From Gordonia sp. (in: high G+C Gram-positive bacteria) (GTDB lineage: Bacteria; Actinomycetota; Actinomycetes; Mycobacteriales; Mycobacteriaceae): a stretch of 55,822 bases of DNA. Location of the stretch: positions 1 through 55,822 of the forward strand of contig NZ_JAGQTN010000078.1 of assembly GCF_020438995.1 (NCBI RefSeq), given 5' to 3'. Positions 1 through 7,662 of the stretch are shown in pieces; within the stretch, counting starts at the first letter, position 1; every line of letters starts with the position of its first letter. Below the pieces are notes generated by a model. That model was not told the DNA's origin. It worked only from the letters and a program-made list of their open reading frames with translations, and searched no databases. Made by a program: the position numbers and the translations under genes.

Positions 1-57
1 CTATCTTCGTCAATATCAAGAAAACAGAAGACATACCCCGTTCTTCAGGAGGACACC

Positions 58-498
58 ATGAACACTCGTCGTCTTACCGCCGCCGCTCTCGCCGCCGCCT
101 CGTCGACAGTAGCCCTGCTCGGAATGTCCAGCCCGGCTTCGGCTGACGTGATCACCAAGACCACGAAAGTGGCTCACTGCGACAATCCGATCACCAATCC
201 GCAGGTCTGCCGCAATAAAATCTCGCAGGATTTCCATGTCAACTACCCCGGATCCGGTCACGTGATTCTCAAGTTCAAGGCGGATCCCACCCATTGCTCG
301 GATATCTACGCGACCATCTATATCGACGACTACCCCGAGCAGACGAACCGACTGCGGCCCGGGCAGTCGATGAAGATCGATACCCACCTCCGGAAGGGAA
401 TGCACACGATGAGCGTGCAGGCCAAGGGAGTCTACGGCGGCTGCAACACCGGGAAACTGGACAGTTGGTCCGGACGCATAAGCATCGATAAGGAATGA
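58..498 (+). CDS. Small secreted protein, unknown function
   Basis: A 146-residue protein with a typical Sec signal peptide: RR at residues 4-5, a hydrophobic stretch, then SPASA with predicted cleavage after Ala29. The start is set by AGGAGG at 47-52. The mature part of about 117 residues has four Cys (near HCDN, VCRN, HCSD and GGCN), which could form two disulfides outside the membrane. I do not recognise a family. It is the first of five small exported proteins encoded head to tail, but unlike the next genes its mature part does not begin with Trp and it does not share their motifs. A hairpin follows 25 bases after the stop, so it is probably transcribed alone or as the last gene of a unit that begins outside the window. 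Confidence 0.8.
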   Translation: MNTRRLTAAALAAASSTVALLGMSSPASADVITKTTKVAHCDNPITNPQVCRNKISQDFHVNYPGSGHVILKFKADPTHCSDIYATIYIDDYPEQTNRLRPGQSMKIDTHLRKGMHTMSVQAKGVYGGCNTGKLDSWSGRISIDKE

Positions 499-800
499 GA
501 AATCTGATCTCACCAGATCGATGAGTCGGCCCACCCGGCGAACGGGGTTGGGCCGACTCTCGTTTCAGTATCGGAGAAGCGACGAGGCCGTCGCCTACCG
601 GCCGTGGCCCGCGGATAACCTGCCCGCACGTCGCCCGTTCGGACCCTCTCGAATGTCAAGTAGTCCACTACTCGTGCCACCAGCAACAGCACCGACGACG
701 ATCAGCAGGAGGCGCGTTCAGTCGAGTAGTCGACTACTCGCGACGATCGCCGGAACCTGAGCAATGCTATCGGCAACATCTCACAACCCGGGAGGCCACA
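499..800. promoter_or_regulatory. Intergenic region with two palindromic operator-like sites
   Basis: This 302-base stretch holds the hairpin at 523-559 and then, upstream of the gene at 801, two related palindromes: AGTAGTCCACTACT at 659-672 and CGAGTAGTCGACTACTCG at 723-740. The second is a perfect 18-bp palindrome 60 bases before the start codon. I see no gene here. Both sites probably bind one dimeric repressor or activator. Related sites occur at 2325-2336 and 4505-4518. Confidence 0.6.
523..559 (+). terminator. Rho-independent-like hairpin after the first secreted gene
   Basis: Perfect 11-bp inverted repeat GAGTCGGCCCA (523-533) and TGGGCCGACTC (549-559) with a 15-base loop. The 3' flank is only weakly T-rich, as is usual for high-GC actinobacteria. 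Confidence 0.7.
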
Positions 801-1415
801 ATGTTAATCCTGAAGTCATCGACCTGGCGTCGCTGCGCCGCCACCACTGCCATCGCGGTCGTCACCGCCTCGGCCGCACTCGCGGCCGGGCCCGCCGGAG
901 CCTGGACCACCCAACCCGGCCACGCCGGATCAGCGGTACTGGCACACAGGAACATTTACGCAACGTTCAAGAATCCGTTTACCAAACCGATCGATTGCGG
1001 AATTCTCATTACCCCGGCGAAAGACCTTCCCGCACTGACAACCGCATCGAAACATTTCAACGCGGCATTCGCAGCGGATGCCAAGAGTGACCACAGCGGG
1101 GCCACTACTCACAACAACAATGCCGTCGCAGCGCTCAAACAGGTCACCCTGCTGAATTTCACTACGACCAACAATGAGTCGGTGACGGTCCCGGCCACAT
1201 CATCTCGAACCGTCGTCATCTACGCACGCGGGGCCACAGGGTACTTCCTCAACCCGCCGTATGCGGCGCTGAGCCTCTGCCGCAACAGCGGATGGGTGGG
1301 CGGAACAATCGACGGCGACGCGTATGCGTTCCCGGTCCGATCGGTGGCCCAGATCCCGACCACCACCCTCGCGCCTCCTGTGAACATCCCCAAGGTCGTG
1401 CCGCGGCTCAAATGA
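801..1415 (+). CDS. Secreted protein of a local paralogue family (mature N-terminus Trp)
   Basis: A 204-residue protein with a signal peptide cleaved after GPAGA (residue 34), giving a mature protein beginning WTTQPGHAGS. GGAGG at 791-795 fixes the start. It is clearly paralogous to the next gene at 1478 and more distantly to the one at 2799. Shared features are a mature N-terminal W, a nearby H-A/S-G/A-S, an NP-x4-I-x-C-x-I motif about 25-30 residues further on, and a Y-A-A-L-S-L-C motif near the end. The C-terminus is proline- and threonine-rich. No catalytic motif is visible; a structural, binding or envelope role is possible. The promoter region carries two palindromic sites (659-672 and 723-740). 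Confidence 0.8.
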   Translation: MLILKSSTWRRCAATTAIAVVTASAALAAGPAGAWTTQPGHAGSAVLAHRNIYATFKNPFTKPIDCGILITPAKDLPALTTASKHFNAAFAADAKSDHSGATTHNNNAVAALKQVTLLNFTTTNNESVTVPATSSRTVVIYARGATGYFLNPPYAALSLCRNSGWVGGTIDGDAYAFPVRSVAQIPTTTLAPPVNIPKVVPRLK

Positions 1416-1477
1416 CGATGAGATTGTCCGGACCGCAGCACAGTTGTCCACCTACCGAACCGATTTCAGGGAGCATC

Positions 1478-2113
1478 ATGTCAAGCGTTAAGTCTTTCAT
1501 ACAAAAGTGCACGACAACCGCCGTCGTCGGCGTCGCCGCCGCCTACAGCCTGTTCGCAGGCTCCGGCCCCGCCGACGCATGGGTGACGGCCGCCGGTCAC
1601 GCCGGCTCCGGGGTCTGGAAGAACGAACGCATCTTTATCACGCTCAGCAATCCACTGCCCCGCCGCATCCGGTGCGACATCGTGATCGCGCCCCGCTCGG
1701 CGTTGCCGACGCTGACCGTCGTCGCTGATCACCTGAACGAGTACTGGCGGGCCGCTGTCAACGGCGATCACGCCGGTGCGGACACGGCGATGAAGAAGGT
1801 CATCGCGGACCAGTCGACGTTGAGTAAGGTGGGCTCCAGTTCGGCCACGAGTGTAACGATCCGGTCGACGAAGCTCGTAGTTGAAGTCAAAGCCTTCGGC
1901 GCCACTTCACTTTTCCCGAACCCTCCGTACGCCGGGTTGACGGCCTGCAGCGACGCATTCCCGTCCGGCACCGCGACCGACGGAGACGCGCATGCGTTCC
2001 CGATATCCCAGTCATACCTGACGATCCCCACGAACATCCCGAAGGTGATCACCTCACCGAAACCCAAACTGACCGTACCGACCATCAAGGTCACGCCACC
2101 CAAGTACCGCTGA
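1478..2113 (+). CDS. Secreted protein, paralogue of the preceding gene
   Basis: A 211-residue exported protein. I chose the ATG at 1478 because AGGGAG lies at 1468-1473 and a signal peptide starts exactly there, ending GPADA at residue 34, the same length as in the gene at 801. The mature protein starts WVTAAGHAGSG and has the family motifs NPLPRRIRCDIVI and YAGLTACS. The tail is rich in Pro, Thr and Lys (repeats of the type PTNIPKV, PKPK, PTIKVTPPK), which may bind cell wall or be disordered. Only 62 bases separate it from the previous gene, so the two are probably co-transcribed; a strong hairpin follows. Confidence 0.8.
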   Translation: MSSVKSFIQKCTTTAVVGVAAAYSLFAGSGPADAWVTAAGHAGSGVWKNERIFITLSNPLPRRIRCDIVIAPRSALPTLTVVADHLNEYWRAAVNGDHAGADTAMKKVIADQSTLSKVGSSSATSVTIRSTKLVVEVKAFGATSLFPNPPYAGLTACSDAFPSGTATDGDAHAFPISQSYLTIPTNIPKVITSPKPKLTVPTIKVTPPKYR

Positions 2114-2147
2114 CGGTCACGCTGAGGTTCCCCAGAAAGCCAGCGCA

Positions 2148-2186
2148 GTGGTTGATCGGGGCCACCCACAGACTCCGATCAACCAC
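2148..2186 (+). terminator. Terminator-like hairpin after the secreted paralogue pair
   Basis: Perfect 12-bp stem GTGGTTGATCGG (2148-2159) / CCGATCAACCAC (2175-2186) with a 15-base loop, 34 bases after the stop at 2113. Confidence 0.75.
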
Positions 2187-2413
2187 ACGGAATTCCGAAT
2201 CACCCAATTCTGCGGATAAATCCATCACCATCCACAGCCCTACGCGGTGAGCTGAGGGCACCCGTCGACCACGATCGACCGCGCGACTACGCGGGCGCGG
2301 CGCGTGGCACCCGCAGAGATTCGGGTAGTCGGCTACGCGTGGCACGGGGCTTCGGCGACACAAACATGAGAGGGGTCACAGCAACGCCAAGAGTTCTCAC
2401 GCAGGAGGTTCTC
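2187..2413. promoter_or_regulatory. Leader of the gene at 2414 with a variant operator site
   Basis: With the hairpin before it, the gene-free stretch is 300 bases (2114-2413). The sequence GTAGTCGGCTAC at 2325-2336 differs by one base from the core GTAGTCGACTAC of the perfect palindrome at 723-740. It lies 77 bases before the start codon of the next gene. I see nothing else that I can support. Confidence 0.4.
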
Positions 2414-2689
2414 ATGTCCGCACCGGCAACCACCGTCCGCCGCAGGCGTGTCGCCACCATCGTCGTCGGCCTCGCCGCCACGGGAGTGTTCGCCGCCGGC
2501 ACCGTCGGTACCCTGGCCTCCGCCGACAGCACCGGCACTCCCGAAGCAGGCAAGAGCAAGACCGTCGTCGTACCGGAATACCCGCTCATCCCGAAGATCG
2601 ACTGCGGCTGCCTTCTCGACCCGCGCCTGAAGCCGAACCAGACGACACTGCACACCATTCCGCTCCAACCGGCACTCTTCCCCAAGTAG
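2414..2689 (+). CDS. Very small secreted protein
   Basis: A 91-residue protein starting at the ATG at 2414, preceded by AGGAGG at 2403-2408. A basic patch (RRRR, residues 9-12), a hydrophobic segment and LASA with predicted cleavage at residue 37 form a signal peptide. The mature product is only about 54 residues and contains a DCGCLLDP motif with two Cys and several prolines. It lacks the Trp start of its neighbours and I cannot assign a family. Its place among other exported proteins and a variant of the same operator upstream suggest co-regulation with them. Confidence 0.7.
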   Translation: MSAPATTVRRRRVATIVVGLAATGVFAAGTVGTLASADSTGTPEAGKSKTVVVPEYPLIPKIDCGCLLDPRLKPNQTTLHTIPLQPALFPK

Positions 2690-2798
2690 CTCGAAGTCGA
2701 CGGGCAGACGACCAGAGCCCCGAACGACCCGGTCGGGGATGGCCCGGCGAGGAGGTGGCAAGATGGTCCGGCAAAGCCGTCGTACCAGGAGAAGCCGG

Positions 2799-3305
2799 AT
2801 GAGACTCACCTTTCGCCGCCGCGTGGCCGTCACCGCCACCGGTGCGGCGGTCGCTGCCAGTGCGCTCACCGCGGGTACCGCGGGTGCTTGGGTGAGCGTT
2901 CCCGCGCATTCGGCTTCGGGCCAGACGGTGGCGGGCACCGTGCGGATCATCTACACCAACCCGCTGGATCGGACGATCACCTGCACGGTGCGGATATACC
3001 CCGCAAGCAAGGTCACGACGCTGCGACGGGCCGCGCACCTGCGCAACCTGTCGGAGACACAGCGCGCCCAGCAGAAGAAGCCGGATGCCCGCAAGTCGGC
3101 AACGCGGGCGAGGGCCAAAGCCGCCTCGGCGGGCCGCCCACTGTACGAGTCTCGAACCCCCACAAAGGTTTCCCCGGGAAGCACGCGCGTCGTGTACTGG
3201 TCGTCCAAGGGGCGCTCGGCCCGGTCCTACTCGGCGCTCAGCGAATGCCGCAACGGCGGCCAAACGGACACCACCGCGATCCTGCTCCGGCCGATCGACG
3301 TCTGA
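2799..3305 (+). CDS. Secreted protein, third divergent paralogue (mature N-terminus Trp)
   Basis: A 168-residue protein. The ATG at 2799 is chosen over an upstream in-frame ATG at 2739 because AGGAGA lies at 2787-2792 and a signal peptide (MRLTFRRR, then a hydrophobic stretch, AGTAGA with cleavage at residue 30) begins there. The mature form starts WVSVPAHSASG and has NPLDRTITCTVRI and a Y-S-A-L-S-E-C motif, the same landmarks as the genes at 801 and 1478. A Lys/Arg/Ala-rich segment (about mature residues 60-90) replaces the acidic/polar middle of the other two, so charge differs strongly between paralogues. Confidence 0.75.
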   Translation: MRLTFRRRVAVTATGAAVAASALTAGTAGAWVSVPAHSASGQTVAGTVRIIYTNPLDRTITCTVRIYPASKVTTLRRAAHLRNLSETQRAQQKKPDARKSATRARAKAASAGRPLYESRTPTKVSPGSTRVVYWSSKGRSARSYSALSECRNGGQTDTTAILLRPIDV

Positions 3306-3324
3306 GGTTCGGGCCCGATCCCCC

Positions 3325-3344
3325 GGACTGTGATCCACAAGTCC
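3325..3344. terminator. Small hairpin between convergent genes
   Basis: GGACTGTG and CACAAGTCC (3325-3344) can pair with one bulge. It lies in the 51-base gap between the rightward secreted gene and the leftward DUF2855 gene and may stop transcription from both sides. Confidence 0.4.
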
Positions 3345-3356
3345 GCATAGTTTCAT

Positions 3357-4457
3357 TCAGAAGCTGATGATATGGCCGACCGCCGGGTCGGCGTGGCCGG
3401 AATAGACGTCGTGCCAGGCGTTTTCCAGCCCTTCGGGGCCGTCGCCGACCGTGACCGTGACCCAGGTGTCGGCGACGGGGAGGAAGGCGTTCCAGGATTC
3501 GGCGAATCTGTCGGTGATGCCGTCGCGGCCCCAGTCGAGGAAGCGTTTGCGCATCTGCTGGGGTGCGAAGAAGGTGACCGGGTGGTCGGCGGTTTCGGTG
3601 CCCGCGTCGTCGATGGTGCCGACGGATGCGGACTGCTGGTTGGTCATGCCGCCGATGGCGACCTTCACCAACGCGTCGCCGAGGTGGTCGCGCAAGGTGC
3701 CCGGCAGGGACTGTTTGCCGGTGAAGTCGGCGAGCATCACCGGGGTGTCGGCGGGCAGGTTGTCGAGCTCGTCGTAGGTGAACACCTCGTCATAGCAGCC
3801 GAGACCGGCGGTGAAGTCCTTGTTGCCGGGCGAAGTGAGTCCGATGACCCGCACGTCCTTGCGGTCCAACTCGAATGCGGTGCCGTAGGCCGTTTTCGCC
3901 GATGCCGACGAAATGATCACCGACTGCGCGCCGAACAGCCGATTGTCGATGATCCAGTCGGCGAACATGAACGACGTCCAGTACAGCGGCCGGAACAGGA
4001 TCTGCAGCTCCTCGGTGGCAACGTCATAGAGCGGGTCTGTGTCGCTGAGCGCATACGCGTTGTACGGCGACGTCAGGTTCTCGCGATGCTTGCTCGCGTC
4101 GCGGAATCCGCGCGAGTCGACACGCCCGGGCCGCACAACGAGATGACCTGCGGCCGGATAGTACCCGTAGAACCGCGACCCGACGTCAACCCCGGCGACG
4201 GTCGATTCGACCACGTCGGCGAACCCCCACAGCGGCACGATTCCCCAGCCGTCGGCGGCCGGGAAGAACTCCCAGTAGTCGAAGGCTTCGCCGAGGACGG
4301 CGTAGGTGACGTTGTTGGCCGTGAGGCCCACCCGGCTGACCTTGAGCCGCACCTCGCCGTCGGCGAGCGCATCCAGCGACGTCTCGACCACACGTGAGGT
4401 GCCCAGGTCGTCACGCTTGAGCTCGTACGTCCAGGATCTGTCCGCGCCATCGGTCAC
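3357..4457 (-). CDS. DUF2855 family protein (MDR-like fold, unknown reaction)
   Basis: About 366 residues when started at the GTG at 4457, which has a GAGG-type ribosome site nine bases before it and begins right where the conserved domain begins (ELKRDDL, residues about 12-18). The text matches the DUF2855 family: V-G-L-T-A-N-N-V-T-Y-A near the start, then W-G-I-V-P-L-W-G-F-A-D-V, and a mid-protein SSASAKTAYG that resembles the nucleotide-binding turn of medium-chain dehydrogenases. The family has no settled function; a redox role is an inference from fold similarity. The gene stands alone, convergent with the secreted genes. A copy of the palindromic operator seen at 659 and 725 lies about 48 bases upstream of its start, which hints at shared control. 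Confidence 0.75.
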   Translation of the reverse strand: MTDGADRSWTYELKRDDLGTSRVVETSLDALADGEVRLKVSRVGLTANNVTYAVLGEAFDYWEFFPAADGWGIVPLWGFADVVESTVAGVDVGSRFYGYYPAAGHLVVRPGRVDSRGFRDASKHRENLTSPYNAYALSDTDPLYDVATEELQILFRPLYWTSFMFADWIIDNRLFGAQSVIISSASAKTAYGTAFELDRKDVRVIGLTSPGNKDFTAGLGCYDEVFTYDELDNLPADTPVMLADFTGKQSLPGTLRDHLGDALVKVAIGGMTNQQSASVGTIDDAGTETADHPVTFFAPQQMRKRFLDWGRDGITDRFAESWNAFLPVADTWVTVTVGDGPEGLENAWHDVYSGHADPAVGHIISF

Positions 4458-4504
4458 AGTTGAATCGTGCCTCAAGTTTCGGGGCGGCCGCAACCCCACA
4501 AACT

Positions 4505-4518
4505 AGTCGTCCACTACT
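4505..4518. promoter_or_regulatory. Operator-like palindrome upstream of the DUF2855 gene
   Basis: AGTCGTCCACTACT differs by one base from AGTAGTCCACTACT at 659-672. It sits in front of the leftward DUF2855 gene, where a transcription factor site would be expected. Confidence 0.5.
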
Positions 4519-4651
4519 CGTGCCCTTCAAACCATCACCAAATGGCGCCGGCAATGACCGAGGCAGCCCAGTGACATTTAGCGCGTACTGACCCCCACAT
4601 GCGGGCGTGGCTCCGGTCGAACCCACCGGCAACAAGCACCGTCCCGAAATG

Positions 4652-4690
4652 CCGATCGGCCCCCTGACAATTGGTCAGAGGGCCGATCGG
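4652..4690 (-). terminator. Terminator of the secE-nusG-rplK-rplA region
   Basis: Near-perfect 17-bp inverted repeat, CCGATCGGCCCCCTGAC (4652-4668) and GTCAGAGGGCCGATCGG (4674-4690), with one mismatched pair and a 5-base loop, directly after the rplA stop on the minus strand. Confidence 0.85.
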
Positions 4691-4709
4691 TACGTGCGTT
4701 ACTGCCTGA

Positions 4710-5426
4710 TCAGGCGTCGGCCTCGAGGGCGAAGTTACGCGAGACGGCCGGGTCGACGGGGATGCCGGGGCCCGTGGTGGTGGTGATGGTGACCTTCTTC
4801 AGGTACCGGCCCTTGGCCGCGGACGGCTTGGACCGCAGGATCTCGTCGTAGGCGGCGCCGTAGTTCTCGGCCAGCTTGGCCGGGTCGAACGAGGCCTTGC
4901 CGATGACGAAGTGCAGGTTGGCGGCCTTGTCGACGCGGAAGTTGATCTTGCCGCCCTTGATGTCGTTGACGGCCTTGGTCACGTCGGGGGTGACGGTGCC
5001 GGTCTTCGGGTTGGGCATCAGGCCGCGCGGGCCCAGGACACGCGCGATCCGGCCGACCTTGGCCATCTGGTCGGGGGTGGCGATCGCGGCGTCGAAATCG
5101 AGCCAGCCGCCCTGGATCTTCTCGATCAGATCCTCGGCGCCCACCTCGTCGGCGCCGGCGGCCAGGGCCTCGGCGGCCTTGTCACCGACGGCGAACACGA
5201 TCACCTTGGCGGTCTTACCCGTTCCGTGGGGCAAATTGACGGTGCCTCGAACCATCTGATCTGCCTTACGGGGGTCGACGCCGAGGCGGATCGCGACCTC
5301 GACGGTCGCGTCGGTGTTCTTCGACGAGGTGTCCTTGGCGAGCTTCACAGCCTCCAGCGGGCTGTACAGCTTGGACTTGTCGACCTTGGCCGCTGCTTCG
5401 GCGTAGGCCTTGCTCTTCTTGCTCAT
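4710..5426 (-). CDS. rplA: 50S ribosomal protein L1
   Basis: 238 residues, the usual L1 length. It binds 23S rRNA at the L1 stalk and in many bacteria also represses its own operon by binding mRNA. The start is the ATG at 5426 ([11 protein letters not shown]), with GGAGAAAG upstream; an upstream in-frame start is rejected because it would add residues not found in L1. Conserved family text includes P-L-E-A-V-K-L-A, the FAVGDKA region and [10 protein letters not shown]. It lies 81 bases after rplK in the same orientation and is followed by a strong terminator. Confidence 0.97.
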   Translation of the reverse strand: MSKKSKAYAEAAAKVDKSKLYSPLEAVKLAKDTSSKNTDATVEVAIRLGVDPRKADQMVRGTVNLPHGTGKTAKVIVFAVGDKAAEALAAGADEVGAEDLIEKIQGGWLDFDAAIATPDQMAKVGRIARVLGPRGLMPNPKTGTVTPDVTKAVNDIKGGKINFRVDKAANLHFVIGKASFDPAKLAENYGAAYDEILRSKPSAAKGRYLKKVTITTTTGPGIPVDPAVSRNFALEADA

Positions 5427-5507
5427 GTGCTCTGTTCTTTCTCCGCTATGACGACGCGGGGTGTGTGGTGCGGACCGAGCCGGCCCTCCCACGGAAAATG
5501 GCGGCTA

Positions 5508-5942
5508 TCAGCCTTCGACGGTGATGCCCATGGAACGGGCGGTGCCGGCGATGATCTTCGCGGCCTGATCGATGTCGTTGGCGTTGAGGTCTTCCTGCTT
5601 GGTCTTGGCGATCTCGCGGACCTGATCGAGGGTGACCTTGCCGACCTTCTTGGTGTGCGGCTCGCCCGAGCCCTTCTGTACACCGGCTGCCTTGAGCAGC
5701 AGCTTCGCGGCGGGCGGAGTCTTCAGCTTGAAGTCGAACGAGCGATCTTCGTACACGAAGATCTCGACCGGGATGACATTGCCACGCTGCGACTCGGTCG
5801 CCGCGTTGTACGCCTTGCAGAACTCCATGATGTTGACGCCGTGCTGGCCCAGTGCGGGGCCGACGGGCGGTGCCGGGTTGGCAGCACCTGCCTGGATCTG
5901 GAGCTTGATGATCCCGGCAAGCTTCTTCTTCTTGGGAGGCAT
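5508..5942 (-). CDS. rplK: 50S ribosomal protein L11
   Basis: 144 residues, the standard length. L11 forms the base of the GTPase-associated centre and is needed for stringent-response sensing. The [19 protein letters not shown] segment is the N-terminal domain that contacts thiopeptide antibiotics; the C-terminal part [14 protein letters not shown] is the rRNA-binding domain. It begins with [10 protein letters not shown], an actinobacterial form. It lies 82 bases downstream of nusG and upstream of rplA, the conserved order. Confidence 0.97.
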
Positions 5943-6024
5943 TCTTGTTCCTTGTTTGTTTCTTGCGAATCCACGTCCGCTGGAGGCGTGGAAGTATGTG
6001 ACCGCTCCGCTGTGGGAGCGCGCG

Positions 6025-6834
6025 TCAGATCTTTTCGACCTGGTTGAAGTTCAGCTCGACCGGGGTCTCGCGACCGAAGATCGATACCAGAACCTTGACC
6101 TTGCGCTGCTCGGCGTTGACCTCGCTGATGGAGGCGGGCAGCGTCGCGAACGGACCGTCCATGACGGTGACCGACTCGCCGACCTCGAAGTCGACCTCGA
6201 TGACCGCGGTCACCGCGGCGGCTGCGGCCTCAACGCTGTCGTTGGCGGCCTTGGTCGCCGACTGCTTCTTGGCGGCGGCCGGCGGCGCGAGGAACTTGAG
6301 CACCTCTTCGATCGTCAGCGGCGACGGACGCGCGGTCAATCCAACGAACCCGGTGACACCCGGGGTGTTGCGGACGGTGCCCCACGACTCGTCGTTGAGT
6401 TCCATCCGCACCAGGATGTATCCGGGCAGCACCTTGCGGTTGACCTTCTTGGTCTGACCGTTCTTGATCTCGGTGACCTCTTCGGTCGGCACCTCGACCT
6501 GGAAGATGTAGTCGCCCACATCGAGGTTCTGCACGCGGGTCTCGAGGTTGGCCTTCACCTTGTTCTCGTAGCCCGCGTAGCTGTGGATGACGTACCAGTC
6601 GCCGGGCGCGCGACGCAGTTGCTTGCGCATTTCCTCGACCGGATCGACCTCGACGGGCTCTTCTGCGACAGGTTCTTCAGCGACGGGAGCGTCTTCGGCG
6701 GCGGCTTCATCGGCAGCGGCGGTCTCGTCCGCTACCGGCTCGGTATCGGCAATGTCGACGTCAGCAGCGTCCACCGCATCGGCGTCCGGGGTCAGCGCCT
6801 CGGTCGCTTCGATCTCGTTCTCGGGGGTGCTCAC
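6025..6834 (-). CDS. nusG: Transcription termination/antitermination factor NusG
   Basis: 269 residues. The NGN domain starts near residue 79 ([17 protein letters not shown]), with LPGYILVRM and GVTGFVG motifs. The KOW domain lies near the end ([19 protein letters not shown]). NusG binds RNA polymerase and couples it to Rho or ribosomes. The first 75 or so residues are an Ala/Glu/Asp-rich extension (repeats such as [11 protein letters not shown]), longer than in Escherichia coli but of a kind seen in actinobacteria. A further Ala-rich linker of about 30 residues separates the two domains. It lies between secE and rplK. Confidence 0.96.
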   Translation of the reverse strand: MSTPENEIEATEALTPDADAVDAADVDIADTEPVADETAAADEAAAEDAPVAEEPVAEEPVEVDPVEEMRKQLRRAPGDWYVIHSYAGYENKVKANLETRVQNLDVGDYIFQVEVPTEEVTEIKNGQTKKVNRKVLPGYILVRMELNDESWGTVRNTPGVTGFVGLTARPSPLTIEEVLKFLAPPAAAKKQSATKAANDSVEAAAAAVTAVIEVDFEVGESVTVMDGPFATLPASISEVNAEQRKVKVLVSIFGRETPVELNFNQVEKI

Positions 6835-6946
6835 TGCTGCCCACGCTCCTCTTTCACTTGCTGGTCGTCAGCAGCGGCGCTGCCGGCCGGTCTCGATCGG
6901 ATGTGGTGCATCCGGTGCGGTCTTGTCCGGCGTGAACGGCCCGGTG

Positions 6947-7351
6947 TCAGCCGAACAGCCAGAGGACGCCCTTGCCGAAGGCGATGTCGATGCCGGCGAT
7001 GAAGGCCGTCATGATCACGACGAACGCGAGAACGACGATCGTGTACGTGATCATCTCCCGGCGCGTCGGCCAGATGACCTTCTTCAGTTCGGCGACGACC
7101 TCTTTGAGGAACGTCCAGATCCGGACAAACGGGTTGGCACTCGCCGACTCCGGAGCATCTTTCTTCCGCTCGGCGACGGCGACGGATGATCCTCCGTCGC
7201 TCGCGGCACGGCGTCCCCGTGCCGAGCGCTTACCCTGCGGGCGAAGCTCGGCGTCGTCGTCGGACGGGAGGTCGGTCTCGAGGTCGTCCACCACCGAGTC
7301 GGCGGCGTCAGGGGCACCTTTGGCCCGGGCAGCGCGGTCTCGCTTGCTCAC
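6947..7351 (-). CDS. secE: Preprotein translocase subunit SecE
   Basis: 134 residues from the GTG at 7351 (VSKRDRAARAKG), which has a purine-rich site upstream; an earlier in-frame start would run into the tRNA-Trp region. The conserved SecE part is at the C-terminus: KEVVAELKKVIWPTRREM and then one membrane segment (TYTIVVLAFVVIMTAF). The N-terminal 75 residues are charged and variable. SecE clamps SecY in the Sec channel. The gene follows tRNA-Trp and precedes nusG, the conserved actinobacterial order. Confidence 0.95.
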   Translation of the reverse strand: MSKRDRAARAKGAPDAADSVVDDLETDLPSDDDAELRPQGKRSARGRRAASDGGSSVAVAERKKDAPESASANPFVRIWTFLKEVVAELKKVIWPTRREMITYTIVVLAFVVIMTAFIAGIDIAFGKGVLWLFG

Positions 7352-7390
7352 CTTCGAGGTTCCTCTCGTCAACGTGTGCCCTGTCCAGGG

Positions 7391-7463
<73 letters not shown>

Positions 7464-7662
7464 TTGCGGCCACCGAGATGGCCACAGTCCATTGTGCCTG
7501 ACCATGTCTACAGGATTTGTGTCCTACAGAACGTTCTGCGGGACTTACGTCCTACAGAATCAACGCGCCACCCTCAGGGCAGCGCGCAAGTCAATTCAAT
7601 CGACACTTCAGTGTAGATCACGACCGCCTCCGAACCCAAAACGCCCCTTCGAGCGGGTGCAA
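7464..7662. promoter_or_regulatory. Region between hadAB and tRNA-Trp with repeated CTACAG elements
   Basis: This stretch of about 200 bases has no gene. It contains an 11-bp direct repeat GTCCTACAGAA at 7521-7531 and 7549-7559 (28-base period) and another CTACAG at 7508-7513. As the tRNA-Trp/secE/nusG unit reads leftwards from here, these could be promoter or regulator elements of that unit. Confidence 0.35.

Noticed and set aside
16-534. Minus-strand frame opposite the first secreted gene
   Set aside because: No ribosome site or domain; the plus-strand gene has AGGAGG and a signal peptide.
3372-4397. Plus-strand frame opposite the DUF2855 gene
   Set aside because: No family pattern; the minus strand carries a full DUF2855 domain.
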